Shown one piece after another: positions 1-13,307 of a DNA stretch of 64,000 bases; the stretch's first letter is position 1; each line of letters opens with the position of its first letter. The notes under the pieces were generated by a model. That model saw only the letters and a list, made by a program, of their open reading frames with translations, ran no database searches and had not been told where the DNA came from. This stretch comes from Phaffia rhodozyma (Eukaryota > Basidiomycota > Tremellomycetes > Cystofilobasidiales > Mrakiaceae). The stretch is taken from NCBI GenBank assembly GCA_014706385.1, contig JACGZH010000007.1:1371501-1435500 (forward strand). The letters are read 5' to 3'. The position numbers were made by a program, and so were the translations under genes.

Positions 1-675
1 CGCCGCCCAGGCCTAAAAGTATCATCCTTGTGTCTCTGAAACTTATGGTCATGAAGGTTGTGTAATAGATTTGTTCTCGTGCTTTAGTCTTGTCTCTTTT
101 TTATCATCTCGGGTCCAATATGTTGTTTCTTCAACAACTCAAAGACACAATACGTTAAATCACGGGAGAGAAAACAAAACATGCTTGTCTGTTCAGTTCA
201 GAGATTCTTAACCAAATGAGCAAGAAAGGTCAATTTGCAGTTGGGCACCTCTTGAAGGAATTAGTGAACGAAAAACAAGAGGAAAAAAATCATTCAAGCT
301 TTCACATATGTGTATGTATATATATCATATATGTACATTGGATATATGCATACTTTTCAACCCAAACGTCTCCAGTCAGTTGTCTCTTTCTTCCTCTTCA
401 TCTTTGTCTCCGTCCAGATTTGATGGATACCGCTTATTTCCTGAAGACGAACTCAAGGATATATAGATGTAGAGATCACGAGCTTTGCTCTGTCGATAAG
501 ATGATGTACCCAAATGTAAAGAGAAGAGCCGAGATGGATAGATGTAAGATTATCAAGAAATCAGATCGAAGGAGGAGAGAGAGAGAGAGGTAAGAGTTCG
601 AGAGGGAAAGCGGAAAGAAAGGGATCAAAGAGGTATCGGCATGATATGAGAATGAAGAGAACGGCAGCTTCCCGA
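1..675. other. Intergenic, no gene recognised
   Basis: No conserved coding signal is visible. A 125-codon open frame at 216-593 is rich in low-complexity Ile/Tyr/Cys and Arg/Glu stretches and matches nothing I recognise. The segment probably holds 3' flanks, including the downstream flank of the ATG27-like gene whose stop is at 676-678. Confidence 0.5.
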
Positions 676-2091
676 CTAGAGACTCTCATATCCTCCTCTG
701 TTGGAAGAAGACGATGATCTGGAAGTTCTTCGGAAGTTGGAAGTGAGATGGTTGAATAGTTCGATGACTAATCCGGCTGTTGGTTTTTTGTTTTTTTTTA
801 TTAAAAAATAAAAAATAAAAAATCAAGAAGGACGAGATAGTGAACAAAGTCAACAGATTAGCGAAGGGAACCAAGATGATTGAGGTTGAAATGAAAGCGG
901 AGGAGTAAAAAGAATAAGACTCGTACGGAAATCTTGCCAGAATTGTCTACAGTGAGGACCAAGAGAAACAAGTTAGCAAACAAAAATAAGAAGACAGGCG
1001 ACGAAGAATCAAAGGAAGGACAAACCTGTGAGGGACCATATCCCAACCTTTGGCATCGTACGTCGTCCGGTTATGGTAGATCCCCAGACCGAGGTAGATC
1101 GGAGGCACGAGGAGAAGTCTGGAACGTGGGAGAGGAGAACATTCAGCTCTACCACAGAATCAAGGATGGCGAAAGCATAAGAGAAGAATCTCTCACAGGA
1201 AGAAGAACCAGCCCCAAAATCCGGAAGAGCGCTTCTTGTTCGAATTGCCTTCATCTGAGGAACCATCATCGCTGTCGAGCGCCTTTGGGCAGGCGTGTTC
1301 CGATCGCCAGATGAGGGATAGTACGGAATCGGAGTACGACAGAAACTCAGGTTCCTTTTCGGATTGCTCGGAAGGAACACAACGGAGGGCGATCGAGAGC
1401 TTTTGACGGTGGCTTTTGGATGACAAAGTACAACAGATATAGCAGCGTTTAGCGACGAAACCCGAGGTATGAAAGGAAAAGAGAGACCTCTGGACGTACT
1501 TGTTCCATTCTCCGCCGGTATAGTTACCGATGACGTCGTAGCATTTCTTTCCCTTTTCTTGACCCTGTGGACAATCTATCTGGTGTTGACCCCAGATGAC
1601 TTGACCCGGAAGATCGATCCCGGGGATATTTGAGCCTGCTATCGGAATCACCGAGATCGTCCTGCTCCTCGGATCCGAGTTTAATTTTATGTTCTCGACC
1701 CTCAGACAGACGGTCGTTCCCAGTGGGCACTGAGGTATGAACACAAGCAAGATATTGGTCAAGAAGCCAAGGAGCCAGCCCAGGCAGAACGGCCTGTATG
1801 AAAGAACCAAGAGAACCATGAACGAACCTGGTCAGCCTGCTCGACTCCATCCTCCAACTCTAAGCCTTTGCCCTCGCCGCCGCAGAGGATAAGCCGGACG
1901 GTCGAGAGGGTCTGTGTAGGCGGTGTAGGCTCTGTGAGTCCTGCCCGATGGACATCCTGGCCGAGAAGACTGAGATCATACGTGTTTGACAGGCCGGCAC
2001 TCTTTGAGATCACACAGGACACATGGGCCTGTGCGTTTGCGAAGAGTGCCAGGCTGGAGAGAAGGAGGGCGCTTGTCGGGAGGAGAAGCAT
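676..2091 (-). CDS. ATG27: Atg27-like type I membrane protein
   Basis: Spliced gene for a homologue of autophagy protein Atg27, which in yeast cycles between Golgi, endosome and vacuole and helps deliver Atg9 membranes. The start at 2091 opens with a clear signal peptide (MLLLPTSALLLSSLALFANAQA). The luminal mannose-6-phosphate-receptor-like domain follows: YDLSLLGQD, a PPTQT stretch, then after the first intron CPLGTTVCLRVEN and VIPIAGSN, with several paired cysteines. One TM segment comes next (GFWGWFFFL across a splice), then the family's cytosolic motif YDAKGWDMVPHR, FWQDFP, and the end GGYESL just before the stop at 676-678. The last exons are small: a 20-odd-nt exon codes for QFWQDF. 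The first intron uses a GTTCGT donor (1827). It diverges from ARF6 across a 641-bp spacer. Family assignment is good. The exact luminal exon boundaries between about 1200 and 1480 are not fully resolved. Confidence 0.85.
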
Positions 2092-2732
2092 AGGAGATCT
2101 TTGAGGGAAACCCTAAATTAATTGTTCTAGACCCGGGATGTGTCGGTGGCTTGGGAGAAGAGTGGTTGAGTGAATTAAGGGGGGGTGAATGAGAAGAGGA
2201 TAAGTGACTCTGAGAGGAAGAGTATGAAGGCGAAGGCGAAGGCAAGGGCAAAGGCAGAGGCAGAGGCAGAGGCAACGTCAAAGAGAGAGGCCACTGATGA
2301 GGGAGAACGAGAGAGCGAACGTCAAAGACAGGTACATAGAGATTAGATCGTGGTTGCCCTGACGACAGCCAGGCGTACGGACTTGTTTACGCTCGCTTGC
2401 TCGCGCACCCACTCACCCACTCACCCACTCACGCGTTCGGAGCTTGGGGCACTGCGGATCGATCAGGCACGATAACCCTAACACGAGTACCTTTTCTCTC
2501 CCCTCGCTCACCGCTCTATAATTCGAGCGTTCGCGTCCGTACACCGGCCCGCTTATTTGTATTCTCTCTATTCCATTCTGTCGAATTTCTCTCCCCCTCG
2601 TCGCTGTCGTCGTTGTCGTCTTCCTTCTTCTTTCTGTCTCTATCCATCTCTATCCTCTAGCTTCCTTGTCCCCTCTTTTATTCGTCCTCTTCCTTCTCTC
2701 CTTCATCACTCTCTTTACATCAACTCGCTCAG
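2092..2732. promoter_or_regulatory. Divergent ATG27/ARF6 promoter with telo-box-like motifs
   Basis: 641-bp spacer between divergent start codons. It holds two AACCCTAA boxes (2108-2117, 17 nt upstream of the ATG27 start, and 2474-2481), an imperfect GGCAGA/GGCGAA hexamer tract (about 2227-2275), CACTCACC repeats near 2407-2430, and a long pyrimidine-rich leader before the ARF6 ATG. AACCCTAA resembles sites bound by Tbf1/TRF-type factors in fungi and plants; its use here is inference. Confidence 0.45.
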
Positions 2733-3952
2733 ATGGGGGCCGGTTTATCAAAAGCACTCGGTTTGTTAATTCAACTTCTCCTTCTGCTTTCTCCCTAGCC
2801 CATCTTTCAGACACTCATAACTGACAGGACTCATTCTAACTCGGACGTTTGCCCGTTTGATAGGAAAGCTGTTTGGGAGCAAAGAGATGAGAATTCTTAT
2901 GCTCGGTTTGGACGCAGCAGGAAAGACGAGTGAGTCTTCGTCCTTCTCCCTTCTGTCGACCCACTCTATCAACAAAGTACTCTCGCCACTAGTGTCGTCA
3001 GATACAGATCGAAGGATCGCCGAATCCTTGGCGTGTTCATCCTTCTCTAATGTCTTCTCTGGTTCTCCTCGTTTCTTCTTATCCCTTTCCACTTCCTTCC
3101 GATCTCCTCACAGCTATATTATATAAACTCAAGTTGAATCAGTCGGTCACTACCATTCCGACGGTCGGTTTCAACGTCGAGACAGTCACCTACCGAAATG
3201 TCAAGGTCTGTTACTTTTGTCCTTTGCGTTCCGTGTTTTTCTAATCTGACTGTGTCTCCAAACGCTATCGTTCTCGTCTAGTTCAACGTATGGGATGTAG
3301 GAGGACAGGACAAGATCAGACCTTTATGGAGACATTACTATACTGGCACCCAAGTCAGTCTCTTCTCTCCTGTGTGCCTGGGCGGTTGTTATCGTGTCCG
3401 CACACATGCATACACCAGCTGAACTCAACTCTCCCTTCCTGTTTCTTTCTTCTTCTTTCTCTTCCTTCCAGGGCCTGATCTTTGTGATTGACTCCGGAGA
3501 CAAGTCACGGATTGACGAAGCAAAGATTGAGCTCGAGCGCATCCTGGCCGACAGAGAAATGCGAGACTGTCTCTTGCTCGTGTTTGCAAACAAGCAGGAT
3601 CTACCCGGAGGTCTGTCTTCCTTATAGATTCGTCTCTCTTTTCATCTTCAGATTCACGCGATCGATTCTGAAGCCTCTTCTATATTGTATTCTCCTGCGA
3701 CAGCTATGAGTCCGGCAGAGGTGACAGAGAAGCTCAGTCTACACCGGATGAAGGACAGGAGTTGGTATGTGCATCCTAGGTACGTTCTCAACCGATCCTT
3801 TCACCTTCGGATGTTCGAAGAAACCCATGCGCTACCGCGTTGAACGACACTCATTCGAAATTTTCCCCGGTCATTCCAGTTGCGCGACGACGGGCGAGGG
3901 TCTGTTTGAAGGACTTCAATGGCTGAGCCAGAATGTTAAATCGAAATCGTGA
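2733..3952 (+). CDS. ARF6: ARF6-type small GTPase
   Basis: ADP-ribosylation factor controlling membrane traffic at the plasma membrane and endosomes and actin organisation. Seven exons: exon 1 is 2733-2760 (MGAGLSKAL, with Gly2 as N-myristoylation site), followed by [22 protein letters not shown] (P-loop GLDAAGKT), [18 protein letters not shown] (switch I), WDVGGQDK (switch II, catalytic Gln), NKQD (G4) and CATTGEG (G5), ending LSQNVKSKS. The [19 protein letters not shown] stretch is typical of ARF6 rather than ARF1. Several donors are GTNNGT forms (gtttgt, gtctgt, gtacgt). Length, about 180 residues, is normal. It is convergent with ESA1 downstream. No key residue is missing. Confidence 0.95.
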
Positions 3953-4850
3953 GGATCAAATTGGCAGCAGAAGAAAAGAAGAAAATGCATTGAAACGCAG
4001 TCTGGGTCTCCTTTTTCCTTTTGGGTTTTGTCTATATCGTCTTGATCCCTTTGTATTTCTCTTTCTTTGCGGTTCTTGTTTTTCTTCTTCTTCTTTCCCT
4101 GGCTTTCCTTGGGTCTCTGTGAGACATCTCGGCATCCCTTTTCCTTTATTTCTCTTCCGAGTCCTTGTTTTCAATACTCTCCGGGCTGTCGAAAAGACGT
4201 AGACGTCCGTCCTCCGAGTGACGTGATTTCTTTCTACACTCTCTTCCTCGTTGGGCACAGTTATTTTCTTTCATTCTTTAATTCCCCCTCTCTTTCCGTT
4301 CTGTTCTGTTCTATTCTGGTATTCTTCCTCCTTCCTTCTCTCGTTCCCTCCTTACCGGATAATCTATATAACCAACTCTACGATATTCCCTCTTTCTCAT
4401 TTTGGATCTGATTGATCTCGTCTTGTCTCTTTCTGTTTTTGGCAAGAGTATTCATAAAGAGCGAGTTTTTTTTTCTTGGTAGGAAGAAAGAAAGATCCAT
4501 TCACAAGATGTCTCCTTCCTTGCTCTTTTGTTTTGGAGAAGTTCAGTCCGAGGGATATCATACAACCTAAGAAGAAAGAAAGAGGGAGAAGAGAGAAAGT
4601 AGACGGACAGAAGGATGCATGGGAGGGACGGAAAGGAGCAGATGGTTGAACGTAAGAAGAGGAGGGAGAGCAACGAAGGTAGAAGAGGGACGACAGCGGA
4701 CGAGGGTGCATGCACAAACGGTCTATTGTGAACAACAAAAGGGCAAACGATCGAGAAACATGGAGAGAGAAACGAAACCAAAACCAAAGCCTTGCTCCTT
4801 TCCCCATTGGCCCCAGCAAAGAAACAATCCCTTCTATCTGACCTATCCGC
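3953..4850. other. Convergent 3' flanks of ARF6 and ESA1
   Basis: 898 bp between two stop codons. T/C-rich on the + side, switching to A/G-rich near 4550, as expected for two convergent 3' UTRs. Open frames here are Phe/Ser/Leu-rich low-complexity and show no conserved motif. No other feature was seen. Confidence 0.5.
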
Positions 4851-6932
<2,082 letters not shown>

Positions 6933-7347
6933 GATAGATTATGCAGACAAGAGCAAGGACGCGGTGATAGAGGTGTGTAGCTGAAGAACGCGTCAAGACC
7001 GAGTACGGGATAATGAAAGGTAGCCGTTCGTTCTTATTTGTATTAGCAAGAAAGAAGAGAAAGAGACCTTGTCAAAGTAAGAACGGAAAGGTGAATCGAT
7101 CGGCCTTCTTGCTTACGAGTGTGTGAAAGTTGTAATGTGCTTACAAGGAAGAAGTTGATAAGGTCAACCTAAAGCTAGGAATTAACCGGTGGCGGATGGT
7201 GATGATTAGCGATTTGACTTAAGCTACCCTCTCTGAACCGTTGAGAGACCAATATGTCAATAGTGACTATGAGAACTTTCCGATAGCTTTTGTGAGCGTG
7301 TGAGAAAACTGTTGTCTATGAGAAGATGGATGGATGTACCAAGTATA

Positions 7348-7407
<60 letters not shown>

Positions 7408-7551
7408 CTAGGCGAGTTGAGTCCTTCCAGAAATCCCAAAAGTGGAGGAACTTTTTTTTTGCCTTGAGACTTCTTCAACCTCACTTTACCCAACAAACAG
7501 GATCATACCATCCTTCAGAAACCATTCCTACACACATACACGAACACACAC
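6933..7551. promoter_or_regulatory. Divergent ESA1/ELP6 promoter with GT repeat
   Basis: 619-bp spacer between divergent start codons. It contains a pure (GT)28 tract at 7351-7406, about 145 bp upstream of the ELP6 ATG. The leader before ELP6 is C/A-rich (ACACACATACACG), as is common before fungal starts. No binding site can be named with confidence. Confidence 0.4.
7351..7406 (+). repeat. (GT)28 microsatellite
   Basis: Uninterrupted GT dinucleotide repeat lying in the ESA1/ELP6 intergenic region. Open frames across it (VCVCV or THTHT) are artefacts of the repeat. Confidence 0.98.
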
Positions 7552-8610
7552 ATGACATTCCTTACGCCCCATCTTCATTTCACGTCATCTTCCATCTCTT
7601 CATCCGCTCGGTCACCTCTGCCGCCAGCAGCCACGACGGTACTCCTGTCGGACACGATCTCCGCTCCGGCTGATTTCGTGTTGCTTCATTTTGTAGCTAC
7701 TCAGTTGAAAGCTACGAAGAGCGTCTTGCTCGTGGGATGTGGAGAAGGAGTAGATCATTACAAGGCCATATCCAAGAAGATCGTTCGTCCGCTTCCCGTT
7801 CTTTTTCGTGTTTGCTCAATGAGTTTGCTATGCTCATCATTCAGGGAGAATCCTTTCTTGGCCGCAACTTAGGGAATTTCTTTGGACCAACCTAACTTTA
7901 AATTTCATGACGCGCTCTCTGCCCAGTCTCAATCGTCCGCTCCGTCCGATCTGAGGAACCTGTTTGACAGTATAATCAGCTTAGTCGAACGGCAGCAGAA
8001 GGAGAACTCTTCTCCGTCAGATGGACCGGAGAGCGAGGTGATGGTGGTGCTCGATGATCTGAGCGCTCTCCTCTGGATGGGAGCCGAGCTGGAGACTGTG
8101 GGTAGATTTGTTAGGGCACTCCAAGCATCAAGCCGGAAGGTTCGTCGTTTAATTATGTTTTGTGTACTATGTGAAGACATTCGAATCCTGATAGAGGTTT
8201 CGTATCTTGTATGGATCTTTCCTCTTGAGCAGCTCAACTTCAACATTGTATATCTGGTGCATACGATTCCTTCGAGCGCGTCCGCCGTACCAGAAGATGA
8301 ACTCTTCAGGCTGCTACACCCCTCGGCAGACCTATGGATTCGTGTACAAGGTCTCCAGAGTGGTAGAAGTGGGGATGTGTCTGGCGAGGTTGGTGGCTTC
8401 TCTCTTCAACGCATTCTTAATCAAGTATGCTCTAGACTGACACTTGTCCGTTGCCAATCGACTCGAAAATAGTTGTCGTTTATTCCTTCTCCTCTTCTCG
8501 ACTCGGATGAAGGGTTCCCTCGCACAGAGCCTGGGAAGGAGCTTCAATATAAACTCGGAGATAGTGGTGTGACGTTCTTCCCGAAGGGTACAGGTCAGGG
8601 CTTTTTGTGA
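7552..8610 (+). CDS. ELP6: Elongator complex subunit Elp6
   Basis: Subunit of the Elp4-Elp5-Elp6 RecA-like hexamer that supports tRNA wobble-uridine modification by Elongator. Four exons in my model. Exon 1 (7552-7782) carries PADFVLLHFVATQLK and LLVGCGEGVDHYKAISKK; exon 2 begins GISLDQPNFKFHDALS and runs through VMVVLDDLSALLWMGA (Walker-B-like strand) to SSRK; exon 3 carries NIVYLVHTIPS; the last exon ends VTFFPKGTGQGFL, a good match to the family's C-terminus. The first two introns use GTTCGT donors (7783 and 8140). As in other Elp6 proteins, the P-loop position is degenerate (VGCGEGVDHY), so it is a structural ATPase-fold subunit. Length, about 260 residues, is usual. It is divergent from ESA1. 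Confidence 0.88.
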
Positions 8611-9381
8611 AAGAAGTGTCTAGACAACATAAAGATGAACTTAAACAACTATCAGAAAAGGGTAGTGCGGTAGTTCGCACTGAATCTGTTCCTTCATCGC
8701 CTGGCTTTGAGCCCATCGTCGACTGCATGCAGTGAGCATGTCATCACGATGAGTGAATGAGTCTACAATAGTTAATGATGACTGAGGCAGACAAAAGGTG
8801 CGACAAGCCTATGGTGGAACTTTCAACAAACCCGCCGAAAACCACCTAGTCTTTTCCCATCCTGCCTGGAGAGATCTCGCTCTCTCCTCTGATTTATTGC
8901 TACATCAATCGTGTGGTGCTGGTGTTCGCTGATGTGAGCGGGAGCTGTCTGGCCGGGTTGGGTGTCTGGCCGGATCTGGAAGGTTTCTCTAATAGGCGGA
9001 CTACAAAGATTCCTAATGGATGTTCTCGATTGTTGGTATTACAGATTTCTCGGACGATGACTACAAACTCTTCTAATGGGCCCACTAGGAAGAGCTCCAG
9101 ACGAAACCATTAGACAACTTTGTAGTACGTCGAATACAAGGGTTTGTAATCTCTAAGATACTACATATATCTTCTATTCACTTTCAAAAAGCATTAGAGA
9201 TTTCTGTATTGCACAGCTTTTTTCCTCCTCGGCCTCCCGCCACACACTCACCTCTCTAGGTCTTCCTTTTTTCCCGTTGCGTTGCGTGTGAAAAAAGCCT
9301 TTAGAAAAAAAAGAATCATCCTTTCCCTCCCACCAACAAACCCTCCGTTCTTCTTTGTTCCCTGTTTCTGCATAGATCGCA
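8611..9381. other. Spacer upstream of COX5 with inverted repeats
   Basis: 771 bp without a recognisable gene. It contains three copies of a 21-22-bp arm (separate entry at 8999-9128). The last 150 bp are T/C-rich and probably form the COX5 leader. Small open frames here lack any motif. Confidence 0.5.
8999..9128. mobile_element. MITE-like inverted-repeat element (candidate)
   Basis: Arm 1 at 8999-9019 (GACTACAAAGATTCCTAATG+G), arm 2 in direct orientation at 9059-9079 (GACTACAAACTCTTCTAATG+G), and arm 3 inverted at 9107-9128 (CCATTAGACAACTTTGTAGT+AC). Arms 1 and 3 form terminal inverted repeats about 130 bp apart with no coding capacity, as in a miniature inverted-repeat element or nested remnants. 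Related palindromic arms occur at 34472-34514 and 57265-57285. Target-site duplications are not clear, so the mobile nature is inference. Confidence 0.4.
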
Positions 9382-11058
9382 ATGTCTCTTGCTCGAACCC
9401 TTCGACTCTCTTCCATGGCTACCTCTAAGGTGGCCATTCCTTCCGTTGTTGGCGCCGGAAGGGCCTACAGCTCGCTTCCTACCCCCCAGGCCAGCAGCAA
9501 CGGAATCCGACATACCGACAACGCTAACGTCAGGAATATCCTCGTCAACCTTGAATCCACCTGGGAGACTATGCCTCAGACTGAGAAGATCGAGGTCAAC
9601 AAGATCCTCGAGGAGGTTCAGAAGGGTGTACGTTCTCTTCTTCTTTATCTCTTGTAATCTTTAGGACTTTTTTTCCTTGTCGTTTTCTCTTGTTTTTCCT
9701 CTTCTTGGGTTTCAGTCTTCTCTTGCTTTCTTTTTTTTCTTTTCTGATGAGCTGATTGGCCACATGTTTCTCTTATTCTACTTGTTGGGAACCTTTCTCA
9801 CTTACCTCTGATCCGATGGTCCCATCCAACAGGATTGGAGGCAGATGACCGTTGAGCAGAAGCAGGCCGGTACGTTCATCGCGAATCCTCTTATTCTATC
9901 AAGAAACGATTCTTCCGAGTTCTTCCAGCTCCTTTCCACACATCCATCTGCCCCGATCATCGTCCCTATTTCGACCTCTCTCCCTCCGGAAGAATCTCTA
10001 TCTTTGAACGAGATTTTGCTCGTCTTGAAGTGAACACGCAGCTTACATCTTTTTATTTATATGACATGAAATCACGCCCTTTTGCATCTCTTGCTCGCCC
10101 ATTGGTCGTCCTCCGAAAATAGCCTACTACGTCGCTTTCGGAGAGTACGGTGCCCGACGAAAGAAGTCTTCTGTTTATGAGACCAAGGTCGTCTTCATGA
10201 TGATTCTTGGTGGTGTGTTCACTGCTGCTATCGGATGGAACGGTTTCCGAATCATGGGTTAGTACTCTTTTCTTCCTTCCCTCGTTTTCCTCCGGAACCT
10301 CTTGATCTGAACGAGACCTTGCTGACGACGGATTTTACCTCTCTCTCCTTTGTTTCTTTTTCCCTTTCTGTGTTGTCTTGTATCCGCCTACCTTGTTCTC
10401 CATCGCCTTGTCCTTCTCTGATGATGCCACACAGCCCCTCCTCCTGGTAAGACCTCGACCATCGAGTACCAGCGATCCATGAACGACTATATGAAGGAGA
10501 AGGGAGTAAGTTTTGAATGCTTTTCACCCAACTCTTATGACCGGGCGGGAGTGGATACGGATGGTTTCCAACAAGAAAGGATTAGAGCGTGATGGATGGG
10601 GATAGAGAGAGTCAGAGGAAGAGAGGAAGAGAAGCATTGAGATCTGAAGCAGAGTAATGAAGGAAGAAAGTTGAGGTCAGGTCTGGGGCTAGGGCTAGGG
10701 CTAGGAGTTCTCGTGTTTCGACCTTTGCAATCGTGTCCAGACAGACGGACAGCGTTCTTGTGATTCCCGAAGAGAGACCATCCGATTCTGCTACTGCACC
10801 ACGTGTCGTTGTTTTTCCTCTGGGAAACCCGATTCTGAATTTTGCTGACATCTACGTTTGTGAATTGGAAAATTATCAGCACAACCCCATCTCTGGTATC
10901 AGCTCCGAAGGATACAAGTATGTTTTCTTTCCTTTTTTTGCATTCATATTGTGCGAGTGAATGGTGAGAACAGACCCGCTGATACGGCTTCTCCTCTTTT
11001 CTTCTTCTGTCTTTTTTTCACTTTTTGCTTAAACAGGGGCAAGGGAATGATCCAGTAA
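9382..11058 (+). CDS. COX5: Cytochrome c oxidase subunit 5 (COX IV family)
   Basis: Nuclear-encoded subunit of mitochondrial complex IV, orthologous to yeast Cox5a and mammalian COX4. Start at 9382 with an Arg/Ser-rich presequence (MSLARTLRLSSMATSKVAIP). The matrix segment has WETMPQTEKIEVNKILEEVQ, then DWRQMTVEQKQA, AYYVAFGEYGARRKK, the single TM helix (VVFMMILGGVFTAAIGWNGF), the intermembrane part APPPGKTSTIEYQRSMNDYM, and HNPISGISSEGYK ending GKGMIQ. Six exons. One intron (about 10508-10879) is unusually long and holds a telomere-like CTAGGG repeat at 10685-10705. Length is near 170 residues, as usual. The assignment rests on family motifs seen across all exons. Confidence 0.92.
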
Positions 11059-11776
11059 TTGGAATAGGAAGATTGTATCGGAGCACATGCACAAGGACGT
11101 ATGAAGATGTTTGGTTTCTCTTAATGGAGTTTTTACTCCGCCCCTTCTTTCCCCTCTTGTTTTCTTTCTCCAAGGAAGAGAAGGCCTGTGTGTTTTTGTT
11201 TTTGTTTTGTAGATGAGAGAACTATGCATTTTTATCTGTCCCTAAGACTAAGAGGGTATGTGTGTGGTCAGAGATCAGGACGAGAGAACATCGCGTGTTC
11301 CGGGAGTTCCCGTTAGGCTGAATGGACTAAACGGGGCCAATGGGCTGTGAACACGCACAGAAAGAGCTACTTCCACGGTCAAACAGCATATCCAGGTAGT
11401 CTCTGACTACTTGTAGCGCAACCGGTCACAGATGCTGTTGCGTACAAGCTTTACAACCGAGAGCACATCCTCTGCAATGACAGACATGCCTCCTTCCTAG
11501 CGTCAACCCTGTTAGATGGAAGCGACTGGACAGATCTACTGAAAGACTAGTGTTAGATGTTAGAACTCGCCGAACATGGCTAGTAACCCTTACAGAGACT
11601 TTTTCCCTTATACATACGTCATAGCACATTTGGTCGATAGTCTTGTGAGGGTTTCCTACTTTACAACCTGGGTTCTTCTTGCTTTGTCCTGTTCACAACC
11701 TATCACCTTCTCCATTCAACTGCCTGAGATTGCTTTAAGCCGTCTCTCGTTTGTATCCATAAAGAAGTCTCGAAAG
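11059..11776. other. Intergenic between COX5 and orphan gene
   Basis: 718 bp. I see no conserved open frame. The 101-codon frame at 11576-11881 overlaps the true start of the next gene in another frame and has no family motif. Probably the COX5 3' flank and the promoter of the gene at 11777. Confidence 0.45.
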
Positions 11777-12566
11777 ATGACGACGCGTGTTATGCAAAGA
11801 CAATCCCTGTTGAAGGTTCGTCCATTTCTCGAACGCTTTCTGCTTCTCCCGTCAGACTGCCTGTGTAGAACCAACTATTGATGAATTGAAACTTTATCTG
11901 GTAATGGACATGTAAACAACGCTGATCTAGATCGGATCGGTTCAAGCGATGCTATCCGGAAGATCAGTCATGATGGGTCGTATAGGATATGGCCACAAAT
12001 CCGGATCGCCCGTCATCCAGAGAGGATACGCTCTCATCCCTCAAGCTGATCTCTCAACACCCATCGGATCTGCTACACCTTTGATCCCTGGTGCATCGGC
12101 CTCTAGTCCGGCACCAGCTTCAACGGTGGTAACGCCAAAGAAACGAGGGATCTTGTACAGATTGATTAGAGGAACGATCATCTTGAATACCACACTGTTT
12201 GTCGTGGGTCTCGTGGGTGCCGGTGGTCTCTGGGTTTACTATGGGTACATTGCACCCGGCCTGACGATCTATAGGAGGACGAAGGAAGGCGTTGTGTATG
12301 CTGTCGGGGCTTATGACCGTGGGAAAGGATGGTATTCTTGTAAGTTCGAGGGTACAGAGTTTCTTGATTTCTTTTTGTGTGCTGTGCTATGATTCTCTTC
12401 CTACTTCTTACCATGTTCGACATCTTTGTTTCATTCTCGCTCTCACTCCCACTCTCCCTCTACTCCAGGGGGCCGTGAGAAGTACGGATACTTTTTCAGA
12501 GGTGAATCCGAGGATGGTTCGGTAGGCTCGGAGTCTGACCCTGTAGTCGGTACGAAAAGGGGATAA
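11777..12566 (+). CDS. Unrecognised single-TM, probably mitochondrial protein
   Basis: Three exons join perfectly in frame: 11777-11815, 11931-12339 and 12469-12566, giving 181 residues. The N-terminus is basic, hydroxylated and free of acidic residues for the first 50 positions (MTTRVMQRQSLLKIGSVQAM...), as in mitochondrial presequences. A Pro/Ala/Ser-rich segment follows, then KKRGILYRLIRG, one hydrophobic helix (about residues 97-119, LFVVGLVGAGGLWVYYGYI), and a short tail with GWYSWGREKYGYFFRGESED. Topology would fit a small inner-membrane protein. The size and tail slightly recall MICOS Mic12/Aim5, but I cannot establish homology. Intron 1 has a GTTCGT donor (11816). It lies between COX5 and ARG1, all on the + strand. 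Confidence 0.7.
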
Positions 12567-12587
12567 AACTAGGGTTGTGTGTCTATG

Positions 12588-12677
<90 letters not shown>

Positions 12678-13307
12678 TATAGGATGTACCGTCTAGAATA
12701 CTCTCAGAGTACTCCAATCATTCGGCTGTTCTTGCGCCGTCTCATTCAAAGAGCAGGAAAGAGCACGAGAAGGCATGCTAGAAAATCACACCACGAGTAT
12801 CCCATCTATCTACTCATTCCCAGTTTCAATCGCACCACCACTCCGTCGTCTGTGTCCTGCGCTTGTGAACACCTTCCTCGTTCCTCCGGACCATCTTATC
12901 CAACAAGACCCAAGACCTCTCTCACTCCCTAATCCACTCTGAACGTAGAAACCAACACTGAGCAGAACATACAATGTCCAAACGCGAGCTGTGCAGGGAC
13001 AGCGTAAGAACAAATGAAAAATTCCGTCTTGGCCGACTCGCCGCGGGCAGAGAGATAACAAGAAACGATTAGGAAAGTTTCCAATCTTCTAGTCCGACGG
13101 CTAGTCATTAGGGAATTTGAAAGATTTCCTCGCCTTTAGTCTTTATCGCCTTTCCTTGCCCGGCCGTTCAAAGATTGTTATAAAGGATGAGGATTGATCC
13201 ATCTTTTTTTCCCTTTCTCTTTTTCTTTCATCACTCTCTTCAACACAAACACCCACACGCTCACCACACGCCCCTAAATCACCTTCGTAGTACTTACTCT
13301 TTTTATA
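12567..13307. other. Intergenic, with GT repeat; ARG1 promoter
   Basis: 741 bp containing a (GT)40 tract (12595-12674). The last 150 bp are T/C-rich followed by CACACGCTCACC, a typical leader upstream of the ARG1 ATG. No coding motif was seen. Confidence 0.45.
12595..12674 (+). repeat. (GT)40 microsatellite
   Basis: Pure GT tract just downstream of the stop of the orphan gene (12564-12566), hence probably in or next to its 3' UTR. Confidence 0.98.

Noticed and set aside
216..593. 125-codon frame at the left end
   Set aside because: Atypical composition, no introns or motifs, and no homology I can name.
12579..12932. Plus-strand frame with VCVCVC start
   Set aside because: Begins inside the (GT)40 repeat; the rest is intergenic low-similarity sequence.
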